Assembly: GCA_937890595.1 (NCBI GenBank)
Contig: CALADM010000033.1
Location: 1 to 25,213 of the forward strand
DNA: 25,213 nt
Source: CAJMNU01 sp905214855
GTDB taxonomy: Bacteria > Bacillota > Clostridia > Lachnospirales > Lachnospiraceae
Direction: 5' to 3'
The notes beneath the pieces are model-generated. The model did no database searches, was not told where the DNA came from, and worked only from the letters and a program-made list of their open reading frames with translations. Positions 1 through 7,616 of this stretch are shown piece by piece. A program made the position numbers and the translations under genes. How positions within the stretch are numbered: the stretch's first letter is position 1; every line of letters starts with the position of its first letter.

Positions 1-241
1 TTTGGCGTTCCAGATCATCTTTTTGTTTATTACTTGAAACTCTACAATATCCAATAGTAATTCTATCAAGATTTGGTTTTATATTCATAACTTGATTTAA
101 TTGTTCCTGCGAATAATATCTATACCCATTGCTAGATGTATGGTGAGGATGAAGTTTTCCATTTTTATCCCAATTTCGTAATGTTTGTGCTGATACGCCC
201 AATATTTTTGAAAACTCATTGATAGAATACTATTTACTCAT
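1..241 (-). pseudogene. IS607-family serine transposase TnpA, 5' part, stop at codon 4
   Basis: Reading leftwards from an ATG at 241, the frame encodes a MerR-like winged helix (residues about 8-45, including VSAQTLRNWDKNGKL and GYRYYS), then the start of a serine-resolvase catalytic domain (IGYCRVSSNKQKDDLERQ). The second serine of RVSS is the expected nucleophile position. This order is the hallmark of IS607 TnpA, which moves DNA by serine recombination. A strong Shine-Dalgarno (AAGGAGGA, about 251-258) precedes the ATG. Codon 4 (230-232) is TAG, where homologues usually have an aromatic residue, so the frame reads MSK-stop-YSINEFSK. No good in-frame ATG lies soon after the stop; a TTG at about codon 14 is the only near candidate. 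The gene leaves the window at base 1, so its catalytic domain and any partner tnpB cannot be judged. Family call is firm; loss of function is inferred. Confidence 0.8.
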
Positions 242-272
242 AAGTAAATCCTCCTTATAATGTTTATACTTT

Positions 273-301
273 ATTCTATCAATATAAGTTATAAAAGCCA
301 A
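273..301 (-). promoter_or_regulatory. Candidate promoter of the IS607 tnpA
   Basis: On the minus strand TTGGCT (301-296) and TAGAAT (278-273) are separated by 17 bp and lie about 30 bp upstream of the tnpA start. Both hexamers match the sigma-A consensus imperfectly (four and five of six), and the area is very A+T-rich, so chance matches are possible. The rest of 242-427 shows no gene. A short 6-bp stem (AGGAAC/GTTCCT, 414-428) overlaps the stop codon of the AAA+ gene but lacks a following T-run, so I do not call it a terminator. Confidence 0.4.
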
Positions 302-427
302 TACTTATTTATAATTTTTTATAAGATTTCTTTAACTGTTATGTGCCTCCATTTCCAGCATCCATATCTTCTGCTGTTATACATTTATTATATAATTATT
401 TTCCCGTATTTCTAGGAACTGCGTTCC

Positions 428-2344
428 TCAATTTCGTTCCAACTGATTTCTTCTCTCCTGTATCTGGCAGATTTCTTGTGAAATGCGTTCAAACAAAAGC
501 TGGTCATATCCATTGTCTGTATGGGGAGTCATAAAAAACCTCGGTTTTCTCTCATTTTCTTTCTCATCCTGTGAATTTCCCTCATAAAATCCATCAAATG
601 GGAACAGATTCCCCTTTCCTGCTGCGGCATACTGATTTTTTCTGGCTTCCAGCCAAGATTTTGCAATATCTTCCATATTTGTCATACCATATGGCTGGCT
701 TTTTCCACTGATTGCAGTCTGATACAGAGCATTTCTGTATTCTTCAAAAGAAATCCCTCGATTTTCCTGTATCATACAACTTCTTCGCAGACTTCGATTC
801 GTTTGAAGAATCAGACTTTCTACATTTGCACCTGTATAAAACATATTTTTTTTCTCTTCTCTTGCATACTTCGCAATCTGATCTAAAAATACTCCTGCAA
901 GTTTCTGATACTGATCTTCCCATCTTGAAAACAAAGTTTTCTTTGACATATCATTCGTTTTTTTCAGATGATACTCAAAAATAGACAGTAATTCTTCATA
1001 TGTTGGCATAAAAACATAAAAACGCATATCAAACCGCCCATCGCGTAACAGTTCTGGTCTCAATCCCTTGACATGATTACTGGTGGCAAAGAAAAAAATA
1101 GCCTTCTTATTCTCCTGCAGCCAGTCCAAAAGTGCTGCCAACAAATTCATTGTCACTTCGTGGCTTCCTTCACCTTCTTCTCTGCCGAATAATTTTTCCA
1201 GTTCATCGATCAAAACAACACAAGGAGCTAATGCTTCTATTTTTTTACGGCATCTTTTAAAGTTTGCTTCTGAGTCTCCTACTAGTCCTCCCAACAAATT
1301 ATCCATCCTAAACTGAACTAAAGGAACTTTCATTCTAGCTGCTGTCAATTTTGCTGCCTGTGTCTTTCCACTTCCAGGAACACCAGACAACAAGACTCCT
1401 TTTGGTGGCTGACATCCCCACCTTCTGCAACATTCCGGGTACAGCATATCTTCTTTTACCTCATCCAGCCAATTCATATATCCATCCAAACCACTCACGG
1501 CTTCCTGACACTCTAAAATAGTTACCGTTTTATCGTAGCGTGCATTTTCCTCTTTATGTACAGCAACCAAACGCATCCGCTCTTCATGTATTTTTTCCAA
1601 ATTTTCCATTGTTCCGCTTCGTGTATTGCTTCTGCCATAAAAACTTCCATAAGCACTCTGAAGACAGCGAATAATCTCTAAAATCTCTTTTCGCGGCAAA
1701 CCTCCAAAATCTGCTGCTGCTTTACAAACACGATCCCAATCTAAAGCGCACAATTCTTTTTTTTGCCACAAAAAATTTTCTTTTTCACTCTCCTCTCTCA
1801 TCGCTTCCTGAGACAAAAGCTCAAGGATATCTTCCTTATCCATCTCAGGAACGTCTACAATCTCCATACTTTGCCGAAATCCCTCTGGAATTTTTAAGAC
1901 AGTACTGATCAAAAATAAATAAATTGGATGGTGTTCTTCTTCCCTCTGCTTTGCATATATCAAAAACTGTTTGAGAAAATGGGCTGCTATATCTTTTGAA
2001 ATAATATCAAAATCATTCAAATATAAAAAAGAGATCTGATCCAGATTTGCTGTCTTTCTTTCATGAATGGATGGATAAAACATTCTTCCAAACTTATCAG
2101 AAAATTCCTTCATACTATAAGCATCTGCCAAATAGGCATTTTGAAGAGCAAATCTATAAAACATCTCATTGGGAGTTTTACAGACTTCCTGTAAACTTTC
2201 ATATGCCAATGCCTTGATCGTCGGTGCTGCTCCTGTAAAAATTTCTTCTAAAATATCTCTGTCTTCAGAAATCAGATACACAATCCTTTTGCCATTTAAA
2301 CGAAGTAAGGACAACCTCTGATTGATTTCTTGCATTCTTGACAT
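428..2344 (-). CDS. Ycf46-like AAA+ ATPase, last gene of the six-gene operon
   Basis: A 638-residue AAA+ ATPase. The C-terminal AAA+ module has Walker A GVPGSGKT (about residue 324), Walker B CVVLIDELEK (about 378), sensor 1 ATSN (about 420) and a second region of homology with putative arginine fingers in RPELLRDGRFD (about 433), so ATP hydrolysis looks intact. The first ~230 residues resemble the degenerate ATPase-like N-half of Ycf46-type proteins: YLISED near the start, FLYLNDFD, then MEIVDVPEMDKEDILELL. A helical tail follows the AAA+ module. The start has a purine-rich site (GGAAAGAAAGGGAG) 5-7 bases upstream; MQEINQ three codons later is an alternative. It follows the Hsp70-like gene by 48 bp with no terminator between. 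Such ATPases remodel or unfold protein complexes; the target is unknown. The ATPase assignment is near certain, the Ycf46 relationship is likely, and the cellular role is inference. Confidence 0.85.
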   Translation of the reverse strand: MSRMQEINQRLSLLRLNGKRIVYLISEDRDILEEIFTGAAPTIKALAYESLQEVCKTPNEMFYRFALQNAYLADAYSMKEFSDKFGRMFYPSIHERKTANLDQISFLYLNDFDIISKDIAAHFLKQFLIYAKQREEEHHPIYLFLISTVLKIPEGFRQSMEIVDVPEMDKEDILELLSQEAMREESEKENFLWQKKELCALDWDRVCKAAADFGGLPRKEILEIIRCLQSAYGSFYGRSNTRSGTMENLEKIHEERMRLVAVHKEENARYDKTVTILECQEAVSGLDGYMNWLDEVKEDMLYPECCRRWGCQPPKGVLLSGVPGSGKTQAAKLTAARMKVPLVQFRMDNLLGGLVGDSEANFKRCRKKIEALAPCVVLIDELEKLFGREEGEGSHEVTMNLLAALLDWLQENKKAIFFFATSNHVKGLRPELLRDGRFDMRFYVFMPTYEELLSIFEYHLKKTNDMSKKTLFSRWEDQYQKLAGVFLDQIAKYAREEKKNMFYTGANVESLILQTNRSLRRSCMIQENRGISFEEYRNALYQTAISGKSQPYGMTNMEDIAKSWLEARKNQYAAAGKGNLFPFDGFYEGNSQDEKENERKPRFFMTPHTDNGYDQLLFERISQEICQIQERRNQLERN

Positions 2345-2392
2345 GGCAGTTCTCCCTTTCTTTCCTGTTCACTCTTTTGATATGATTTTCCT

Positions 2393-4372
2393 TCATCCTA
2401 CAGCCAACTCTACAAAATACGGCGTACATTCTTCCAAATATTGTTCCAGAGAATCCACCATTCCTCTTCTTATCCCCTCTGTAATAGAACCAGACACCAG
2501 ATTAGATTTATCCCAAAATTGGTCTTCCAACTCCCTTAACACATATTGTCTGCGTCTTTTAATCCTCTCTACCTGTTTTTGTCTTTCTTGTTTATCAACT
2601 GGCGTATCCAAGTCCATAAATGTTGCCCTTAACAATCCAAACAGAGTCCATTTGGCAAATTTTGCCCGATTTAACTCTTTCTGGGAACGAAGAATCGTTT
2701 GGATCGCCTTTTGTTCTACTTTATAATCATAAGATAATGTCAAACTCTCTCCAAAGAGCTTTCTAAACTCCTCTGATAGCTCCTCTGCCATTTTTTGAAT
2801 AAAAAGAATCAGTTCTTTCTGGATTGCCTCTGCTATAGATTCAACTGGGAGCGGAAATCCATTTCCCTGAATTCCCTCCCGCAGTGTTTCTCCATACCGA
2901 TCACTCTTGCACCACTCCTCTAAATCCTGTATCAGACTGTTCCACGCAGCATCCACATATGCATTCTTTATGGCATGACGTATTATATTATTGGAAGAGT
3001 CTATCCAATGATCTATCTTTTCTGTATATTTATAAAAATTCTCATAACGCACCGTCTCCAGATATCCCATAAAGGCAAGACCTTCTCCTACAGAAAATGC
3101 AGGATTCTGGGATCGTTCTATGACAGTCCCCTGCTCGTCTTCTCCAAATACAGTCTCTCCAAACTGTTCTCTTACCAATGTTCCAAGAAATGGCATCACA
3201 CTTGCCCCTCCTGTCAATACAACACGATCCGGAAGCCTGTCTGCCTCTTCACAGCGCTCTTTGCATTCTTTCATAAAATCTTTCACTGCTTCATAAAAGC
3301 TGGAATATTCATGACATCCATAAAACGGATGGATTCCATCCATATCACTATAGGAATCTTCAATTCTGACTGGAATCTTATAAATCACCTTCTCCATGAA
3401 TTCTTCATCAACAATTCTTTCACGTTCTCCAGACTTTGTATAACAACCAAATAATCCCTTCATTCCGCCTTTTCCATTAGGTCCATAATAGAGTTCTTTC
3501 AATTTTCTTGCTGTCATAGTCAATTCTGACCATCCGGCTGCTGCGATCAACTCCATTTTCATTCTTTCTCTCATAGACAGTCTGGAATCCACATCTTCCA
3601 TGTTTTTCCTGTCTTCTCCAAATAAAAGTTCATCTGTCATTAGCTCGTCCAGCATTCCTGCCCCTATCTGCCTGCTGTACTCTACAAGAATCTTTCTGTC
3701 ACACACCAAAACAGCATCAAAGGTACTTGAACCGCAATCCAAGATCAATACCGCTTCCTGTGAAGCAATATTTTCCTGACTATATTCATATGCCAATGCT
3801 GCCTGTGCTTCTGAGTATACGATCACATCCACCTGATGCCCTTCATAATGTTTCATAGATGATATCTCTTCCTGAAGCCCTGTCTTCAATAGCATCTGAT
3901 ATTCCAGCTCACAGTCTTCCCAAACCTGACTTGCTGGGCGACCGACAAAAAGTACTGTCCTCTCTTTTCCTTTTAATTGATCTGCATTATTTTCAAAAAT
4001 ATGAAGTACTGCTCTCTGAAAAAATCGTTTCATTACTTCTTTATAAGTCAATGCAGGAATGGTCGGACAAATCTCCTCACACAGATCATTCAATGGGCGT
4101 TTAAAATTAGTACAGACCCCCTGAGATTCTTCATGCCGCACTGCCTCATCTCCTACGATATCTTCTTCCTGAGAAAGCGCAAAGACAGAGTATAGCGTAT
4201 TGATCTCATGGCTTTGATCAAATGACAAATGTTTTGCATTAAACCCCTGTATCGTCATCTCCCCCAAACATGCACAGCTAGTGCCTGCACCATTATCAAA
4301 TCCAATCAGATTCGCCTCATCTCGGTTTTCCAGCGGTTTTACGCCAAAACGTTTCCAAATATTTTCCTTCAT
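2393..4372 (-). CDS. Hsp70/actin-fold ATPase with divergent C-terminal region
   Basis: A 659-residue protein with the nucleotide-binding signatures of the Hsp70/actin superfamily: phosphate 1 IGFDNGAGTSCA (residues 23-34, D26 matching the catalytic Asp of DnaK), a connect-1-like EAQAALAYEYS, phosphate 2 ILDCGSSTFDAVLV (about 205-218), and the adenosine motif VVLTGGAS (about 386). About 230 residues follow; they look largely helical and charged, and I see no DnaK-like beta-sandwich substrate domain or DnaK-type linker (VLLLDVTP-like). It is therefore a chaperone-like ATPase, not a housekeeping DnaK. Insertions relative to DnaK occur around residues 280-350. It lies 61 bp after the preceding gene and 48 bp before the AAA+ ATPase, consistent with one mRNA. 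Nucleotide binding is well supported; what it binds is unknown. A specialised Hsp70 that works with the AAA+ partner is the simplest inference. Confidence 0.82.
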   Translation of the reverse strand: MKENIWKRFGVKPLENRDEANLIGFDNGAGTSCACLGEMTIQGFNAKHLSFDQSHEINTLYSVFALSQEEDIVGDEAVRHEESQGVCTNFKRPLNDLCEEICPTIPALTYKEVMKRFFQRAVLHIFENNADQLKGKERTVLFVGRPASQVWEDCELEYQMLLKTGLQEEISSMKHYEGHQVDVIVYSEAQAALAYEYSQENIASQEAVLILDCGSSTFDAVLVCDRKILVEYSRQIGAGMLDELMTDELLFGEDRKNMEDVDSRLSMRERMKMELIAAAGWSELTMTARKLKELYYGPNGKGGMKGLFGCYTKSGERERIVDEEFMEKVIYKIPVRIEDSYSDMDGIHPFYGCHEYSSFYEAVKDFMKECKERCEEADRLPDRVVLTGGASVMPFLGTLVREQFGETVFGEDEQGTVIERSQNPAFSVGEGLAFMGYLETVRYENFYKYTEKIDHWIDSSNNIIRHAIKNAYVDAAWNSLIQDLEEWCKSDRYGETLREGIQGNGFPLPVESIAEAIQKELILFIQKMAEELSEEFRKLFGESLTLSYDYKVEQKAIQTILRSQKELNRAKFAKWTLFGLLRATFMDLDTPVDKQERQKQVERIKRRRQYVLRELEDQFWDKSNLVSGSITEGIRRGMVDSLEQYLEECTPYFVELAVG

Positions 4373-4433
4373 ATCTCTGATCCCTTCTGTCTTTTGATTC
4401 CCTATCTTGTCCTATCTTTTAAAAACAATCTGT

Positions 4434-5249
4434 CTATACTTTCACAATGCAAGTTCCTCTGCTCTGGCATCTCCACTCCCCATCTTCTGGACTGCACACA
4501 AAAAGAGCAGGATATGCACAACCGTGTTCTCTTATGGTAAAATATTCTTTGTAGATTCCTGCTACCTCCTCATAATACCTTGCATAAAGCCCACAACATT
4601 CCAATTCTTCCCTCAATTTCTTCTCATTCATCTCTTCTGATAACAAAAAAAGCAGGACACGCTCTGTAAGCTGCCTATTCCAAATGACTGGTCTTTGGAG
4701 TCTTTCCATATCTGCCCATACACTCGCCATCTCTCTTTTCGCATGTTCTACGCTCCAATCCTCTAAATGCAGACTGGGTTCTATATAAGGTTCTCTTAAT
4801 GGCAACCTTTCCAAAAGCATCGCTCTTAACTGTATGATCATCTGTTCCTTATCCCGACTAACATCCTGTCCTGCATGCAGATTTCCCATAAAAAGCTGCA
4901 AAGCTAAAAAAACATCCCGAAGAGAACAGGAAGACTCTCTTTTTTCCATAATTTTTACAAAGTCTCGAGAACGGCTTACACTTTTCCCCAAAAGCTCTCG
5001 GTATGATTTTGCCTCTTCTCTATACTTCCCAGTTTTCTCTCCTTCGCTCTCCGTTCTTTTTGTCACAAACTCCTTCCAGTTTGCCATCTCATCCAAAATC
5101 AGATCCAACTCTCTGACTTTTTTCTGCCATCGTGCATGGTTTGTCTTTTTCGCAATTCTGTCCAACATATTCCGAAGATTTTCCAAGATAAGAGCTGCCC
5201 TCTCCATTTGTTTTGTGATCTCCATGCTGTTTTCCTGTTCTTTCTTCAT
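4434..5249 (-). CDS. Uncharacterised soluble helical protein sharing a C-terminal domain with its upstream neighbour
   Basis: About 271 residues, strongly charged. The first ~120 residues are rich in Glu, Lys and Leu with heptad-like spacing (QMERAALILENLRNMLDRI and onward), suggesting coiled coil. There is no signal peptide or membrane segment. The last ~65 residues (LREELECCGLYARYYEE, then YPALFV, then GTC near the end) line up by eye with the C-terminus of the upstream protein (ILEHYGIYPMFYQD, YPSLLV, GTC). I chose the ATG at 5249 because it overlaps the upstream TGA as ATGA and has GGAAGGGA 6-7 bases upstream; an ATG six codons earlier would need a 22-bp overlap. The gene sits immediately before the Hsp70-like gene, so a partner or adaptor role is plausible but inferred. 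I do not recognise the family. Confidence 0.7.
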   Translation of the reverse strand: MKKEQENSMEITKQMERAALILENLRNMLDRIAKKTNHARWQKKVRELDLILDEMANWKEFVTKRTESEGEKTGKYREEAKSYRELLGKSVSRSRDFVKIMEKRESSCSLRDVFLALQLFMGNLHAGQDVSRDKEQMIIQLRAMLLERLPLREPYIEPSLHLEDWSVEHAKREMASVWADMERLQRPVIWNRQLTERVLLFLLSEEMNEKKLREELECCGLYARYYEEVAGIYKEYFTIREHGCAYPALFVCSPEDGEWRCQSRGTCIVKV

Positions 5250-6139
5250 TGCTTTTCCCTTCCGCACGTTCCCGCAAATGCCCCATACTGCTCATACATT
5301 TGTTTATCCTGATCCCAGACAAGAAGACTTGGATATCTCAATCTCTCTTCAGCGACTCGGACAAACCGCGCACGCACACTCTTATTCTCTTCAATACGAG
5401 TATCCTGATAAAACATTGGATAAATCCCATAGTGTTCCAATATCTGCTTTACCTGTGATGCTGCTTTCTGAACATTTTCTTTTGTATATATCAATGCAGC
5501 TTCCTGTGTATACAGTATTTCCCATACTGCTCCCAATTCTTCCACCAATCCTTTATATAACAGACATTTTTCCTGTTCCGAAATCTCTGTCTGATACTGT
5601 CTGATCATTCTGGATATCTCTACCGTTGACCATGTATCTGTGCCTTTCCATATCATCTCACTTGCCTTGCATTTCCTTGGCAGATCTACAAAAAATCTTC
5701 CCTGTCTCAATTCTACACCATATTTTTGAATCGCCAGCTCCCATGCTGATATTACCTCTCTCTTCAAAACTCTACAAAGGATCTGATGATCAGCCCATGG
5801 TTCTATCGGCTCTTTGCCATTATCTTCCCAAATTACAGACAGCCCCAAAAGATATTGCAATGGTCTGGCTATCTCCTGAAAGATTTGTGTAAATATCCGA
5901 TAAGATTCCATTTGTTTGGATATACATACCAATCTATTCAGTTCTTTCAAAGATTCTTCTCTTTCCTCTTCTTCAAGTGGTATCTGTTCCTTATGTACAT
6001 TCTTCTCCGAAAGCATTCTTTTTTTCTGTTCTACTATTTTCTTCTTTCTTTTTAAGGTTAAAAAAAGCAGGAAAAAAGCAAACGCAAAAACAAGTATACC
6101 CCCAAGCCCTATAACCGCCTTGTCTATGTTCCAAACCAT
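5246..6139 (-). CDS. Uncharacterised membrane-anchored protein of the six-gene operon
   Basis: A 297-residue protein with a single N-terminal transmembrane segment (about residues 9-29, GLGGILVFAFAFFLLFLTL) followed at once by a basic stretch (KRKKK). By the positive-inside rule this places the bulk of the protein in the cytoplasm, though topology is inferred. No signal-peptidase motif is evident, so the helix is probably a signal anchor. Residues 40-230 look mostly helical. The C-terminal ~70 residues carry the same pattern as the next gene product: GIYPMFYQD, then YPSLLV, then GTC. The stop codon overlaps the next start as ATGA. A 109-bp gap separates it from the upstream gene; I see no clear terminator or promoter there. 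It could tether the soluble partners (the sister protein, Hsp70-like and AAA+ ATPases) to the membrane. I do not recognise a named family. Confidence 0.72.
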   Translation of the reverse strand: MVWNIDKAVIGLGGILVFAFAFFLLFLTLKRKKKIVEQKKRMLSEKNVHKEQIPLEEEEREESLKELNRLVCISKQMESYRIFTQIFQEIARPLQYLLGLSVIWEDNGKEPIEPWADHQILCRVLKREVISAWELAIQKYGVELRQGRFFVDLPRKCKASEMIWKGTDTWSTVEISRMIRQYQTEISEQEKCLLYKGLVEELGAVWEILYTQEAALIYTKENVQKAASQVKQILEHYGIYPMFYQDTRIEENKSVRARFVRVAEERLRYPSLLVWDQDKQMYEQYGAFAGTCGREKQ

Positions 6140-6248
6140 CTCCTCTTCCCTTCTTTCTTATTCAAACAAAATAGCTCAGATTCTATGCATGATATTCTTC
6201 ATACTGATTCTATCTCAATATACTATTTTTTTCGATGAATCCTGTTCT

Positions 6249-7616
6249 TCATTTTATCTTTGGCAATTCCACACGAACAAATTCTCCTCTCAAAGACTGC
6301 TGTAAATAAAGACATTCTCCTGTTTCTTCATATACTCGGCATACTACCCTTTGCTCTCTTGCATAAAGTTCTTTTATTTCAGTCTGTATGGAAAACCTCT
6401 TCCAGATTTCCCCCTTCTCATTCTGTAAACCATATGGCAAAAATACCATTTTCCATCCAGCTACTTTTCCCTCTTTTGTTCTGTCTTTTTGCATATACCA
6501 ACAGCCATCTTTTGTCAGACATCCCACGCAAACCTCTTCTGCTATTCTTCCCTGTTCAGAATACAGCATTCCATTCTCTCTGAGTATCATAAAATGACAC
6601 GCTTCATCTGTACGTGTATCTGTCATCTTGATGTCTGTGAAGTCTTCTATTCTTTTATCAGAACCTATCTGGATTCCACTTTTTAAGTTGCCGCAAAATC
6701 CAGAAAGACTATTGAGTCCTACCCGCATCCATGTGACAGGTTTCCACTGGCTATACCATATCTTTTCTTCTTCAGATATTCTTAAATTTGTCAACACTTT
6801 CCCATCTTGCGTCAGTAATGCAAACTGACTTCCAAATGAAGAAACCTTTTTCATTTTATATCCTTGAGCAAGTTTTTTAATTTCAGGATGTATCTGTACA
6901 GGCAGAGAACCATCGTCTAAACAGATGATAAGCCCATATGACTCACAAAATGTAAAATCCTGAATTTCCTTTTCTCCTTGATACAAAAGTTCCCATTTTC
7001 CGCACTTTAACGCAAAAATACACTCCCCTTGTGCATAAAGAAGCGTTCCATGAACCATACATACTTTTCCATTCTCTTCTGTCTGATCCAAAACACTTAC
7101 CTGCTTTTTTTCTTTTTTTCCAAAGCAATCTCTTAAAAACAACAAATCCTTTTCCTGCAATACGTACTTTGGTCTTGCCTGAAGCTGCAAAAGAAGAAGC
7201 AAATACAATTGCCATGCCTGCTCAAAAGTGCAGTTTTCTTGTAAAGGAAACGCTATGTTCTCTATTTGATCCCAATTTCGAGAAAAGAAATCTTTTCTAT
7301 CCTGAACACTTCTGCTTCCTGAAGAAAACTTCTCCAAATACCCCTGCATTTTGTTTAAATCTAACCCTTTTCCCATAAATTCTGGTTTTTTTCCATCCCA
7401 CATATTTTCTAATGTGTTCAAGATTTCTATTCGGAGATACTGGTCTGTATCTTCTGCTTCCTTCTCAAATGTATACAATGTACCATTCTGAGCATTATTC
7501 CATAATTCATTCATACAAAAATTTTGTGCCATCATTTCCACTGACAAAATATACGTTTGTTTTAGCCACATCGTTTTCTTTCGACTCCATTTCTTTTTAT
7601 CTATCCTTCGACTCAC
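6249..7616 (-). CDS. Uncharacterised protein with degenerate RCC1-like propeller repeats
   Basis: A 455-residue protein starting at GTG (7616), whose first bases overlap the upstream TGA as GTGA, a typical translational coupling. Residues 1-165 look helical with a Leu-rich patch (LYLLLLLQLQARP). From about 170 the sequence shows recurring strand-strand units ending in a small-residue turn: FALKCGKWELL, LIICLDDGSL, FALLTQDGKVL, FMILRENGMLY, VGCLTKDGCWY. The hydrophobic x-x-x-DG-x-hydrophobic spacing of roughly 45-55 residues resembles RCC1/regulator-of-chromosome-condensation propeller blades, which usually present a protein-interaction surface. The match is by pattern only and the blades are divergent. 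No signal peptide is seen. As the second gene of the operon it may be a recognition or scaffold subunit; this is inference. Confidence 0.65.
   Translation of the reverse strand: MSRRIDKKKWSRKKTMWLKQTYILSVEMMAQNFCMNELWNNAQNGTLYTFEKEAEDTDQYLRIEILNTLENMWDGKKPEFMGKGLDLNKMQGYLEKFSSGSRSVQDRKDFFSRNWDQIENIAFPLQENCTFEQAWQLYLLLLLQLQARPKYVLQEKDLLFLRDCFGKKEKKQVSVLDQTEENGKVCMVHGTLLYAQGECIFALKCGKWELLYQGEKEIQDFTFCESYGLIICLDDGSLPVQIHPEIKKLAQGYKMKKVSSFGSQFALLTQDGKVLTNLRISEEEKIWYSQWKPVTWMRVGLNSLSGFCGNLKSGIQIGSDKRIEDFTDIKMTDTRTDEACHFMILRENGMLYSEQGRIAEEVCVGCLTKDGCWYMQKDRTKEGKVAGWKMVFLPYGLQNEKGEIWKRFSIQTEIKELYAREQRVVCRVYEETGECLYLQQSLRGEFVRVELPKIK

Noticed and set aside
414..428. 6-bp stem at the end of the AAA+ gene as operon terminator
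   Set aside because: Short stem, three-base loop, no T-run after it.
4434..5249. Idea that the soluble helical protein is a GrpE homologue for the neighbouring Hsp70-like ATPase
   Set aside because: Coiled coil plus small C-terminal domain is similar in outline, but no GrpE sequence motif is visible; kept only as an adaptor hypothesis.
4834..5604. Long plus-strand open frame of about 256 codons opposite the accessory genes
   Set aside because: It spans the antisense of two minus-strand genes with overlap coupling and good ribosome binding sites, has no recognisable domain and no proper start site.
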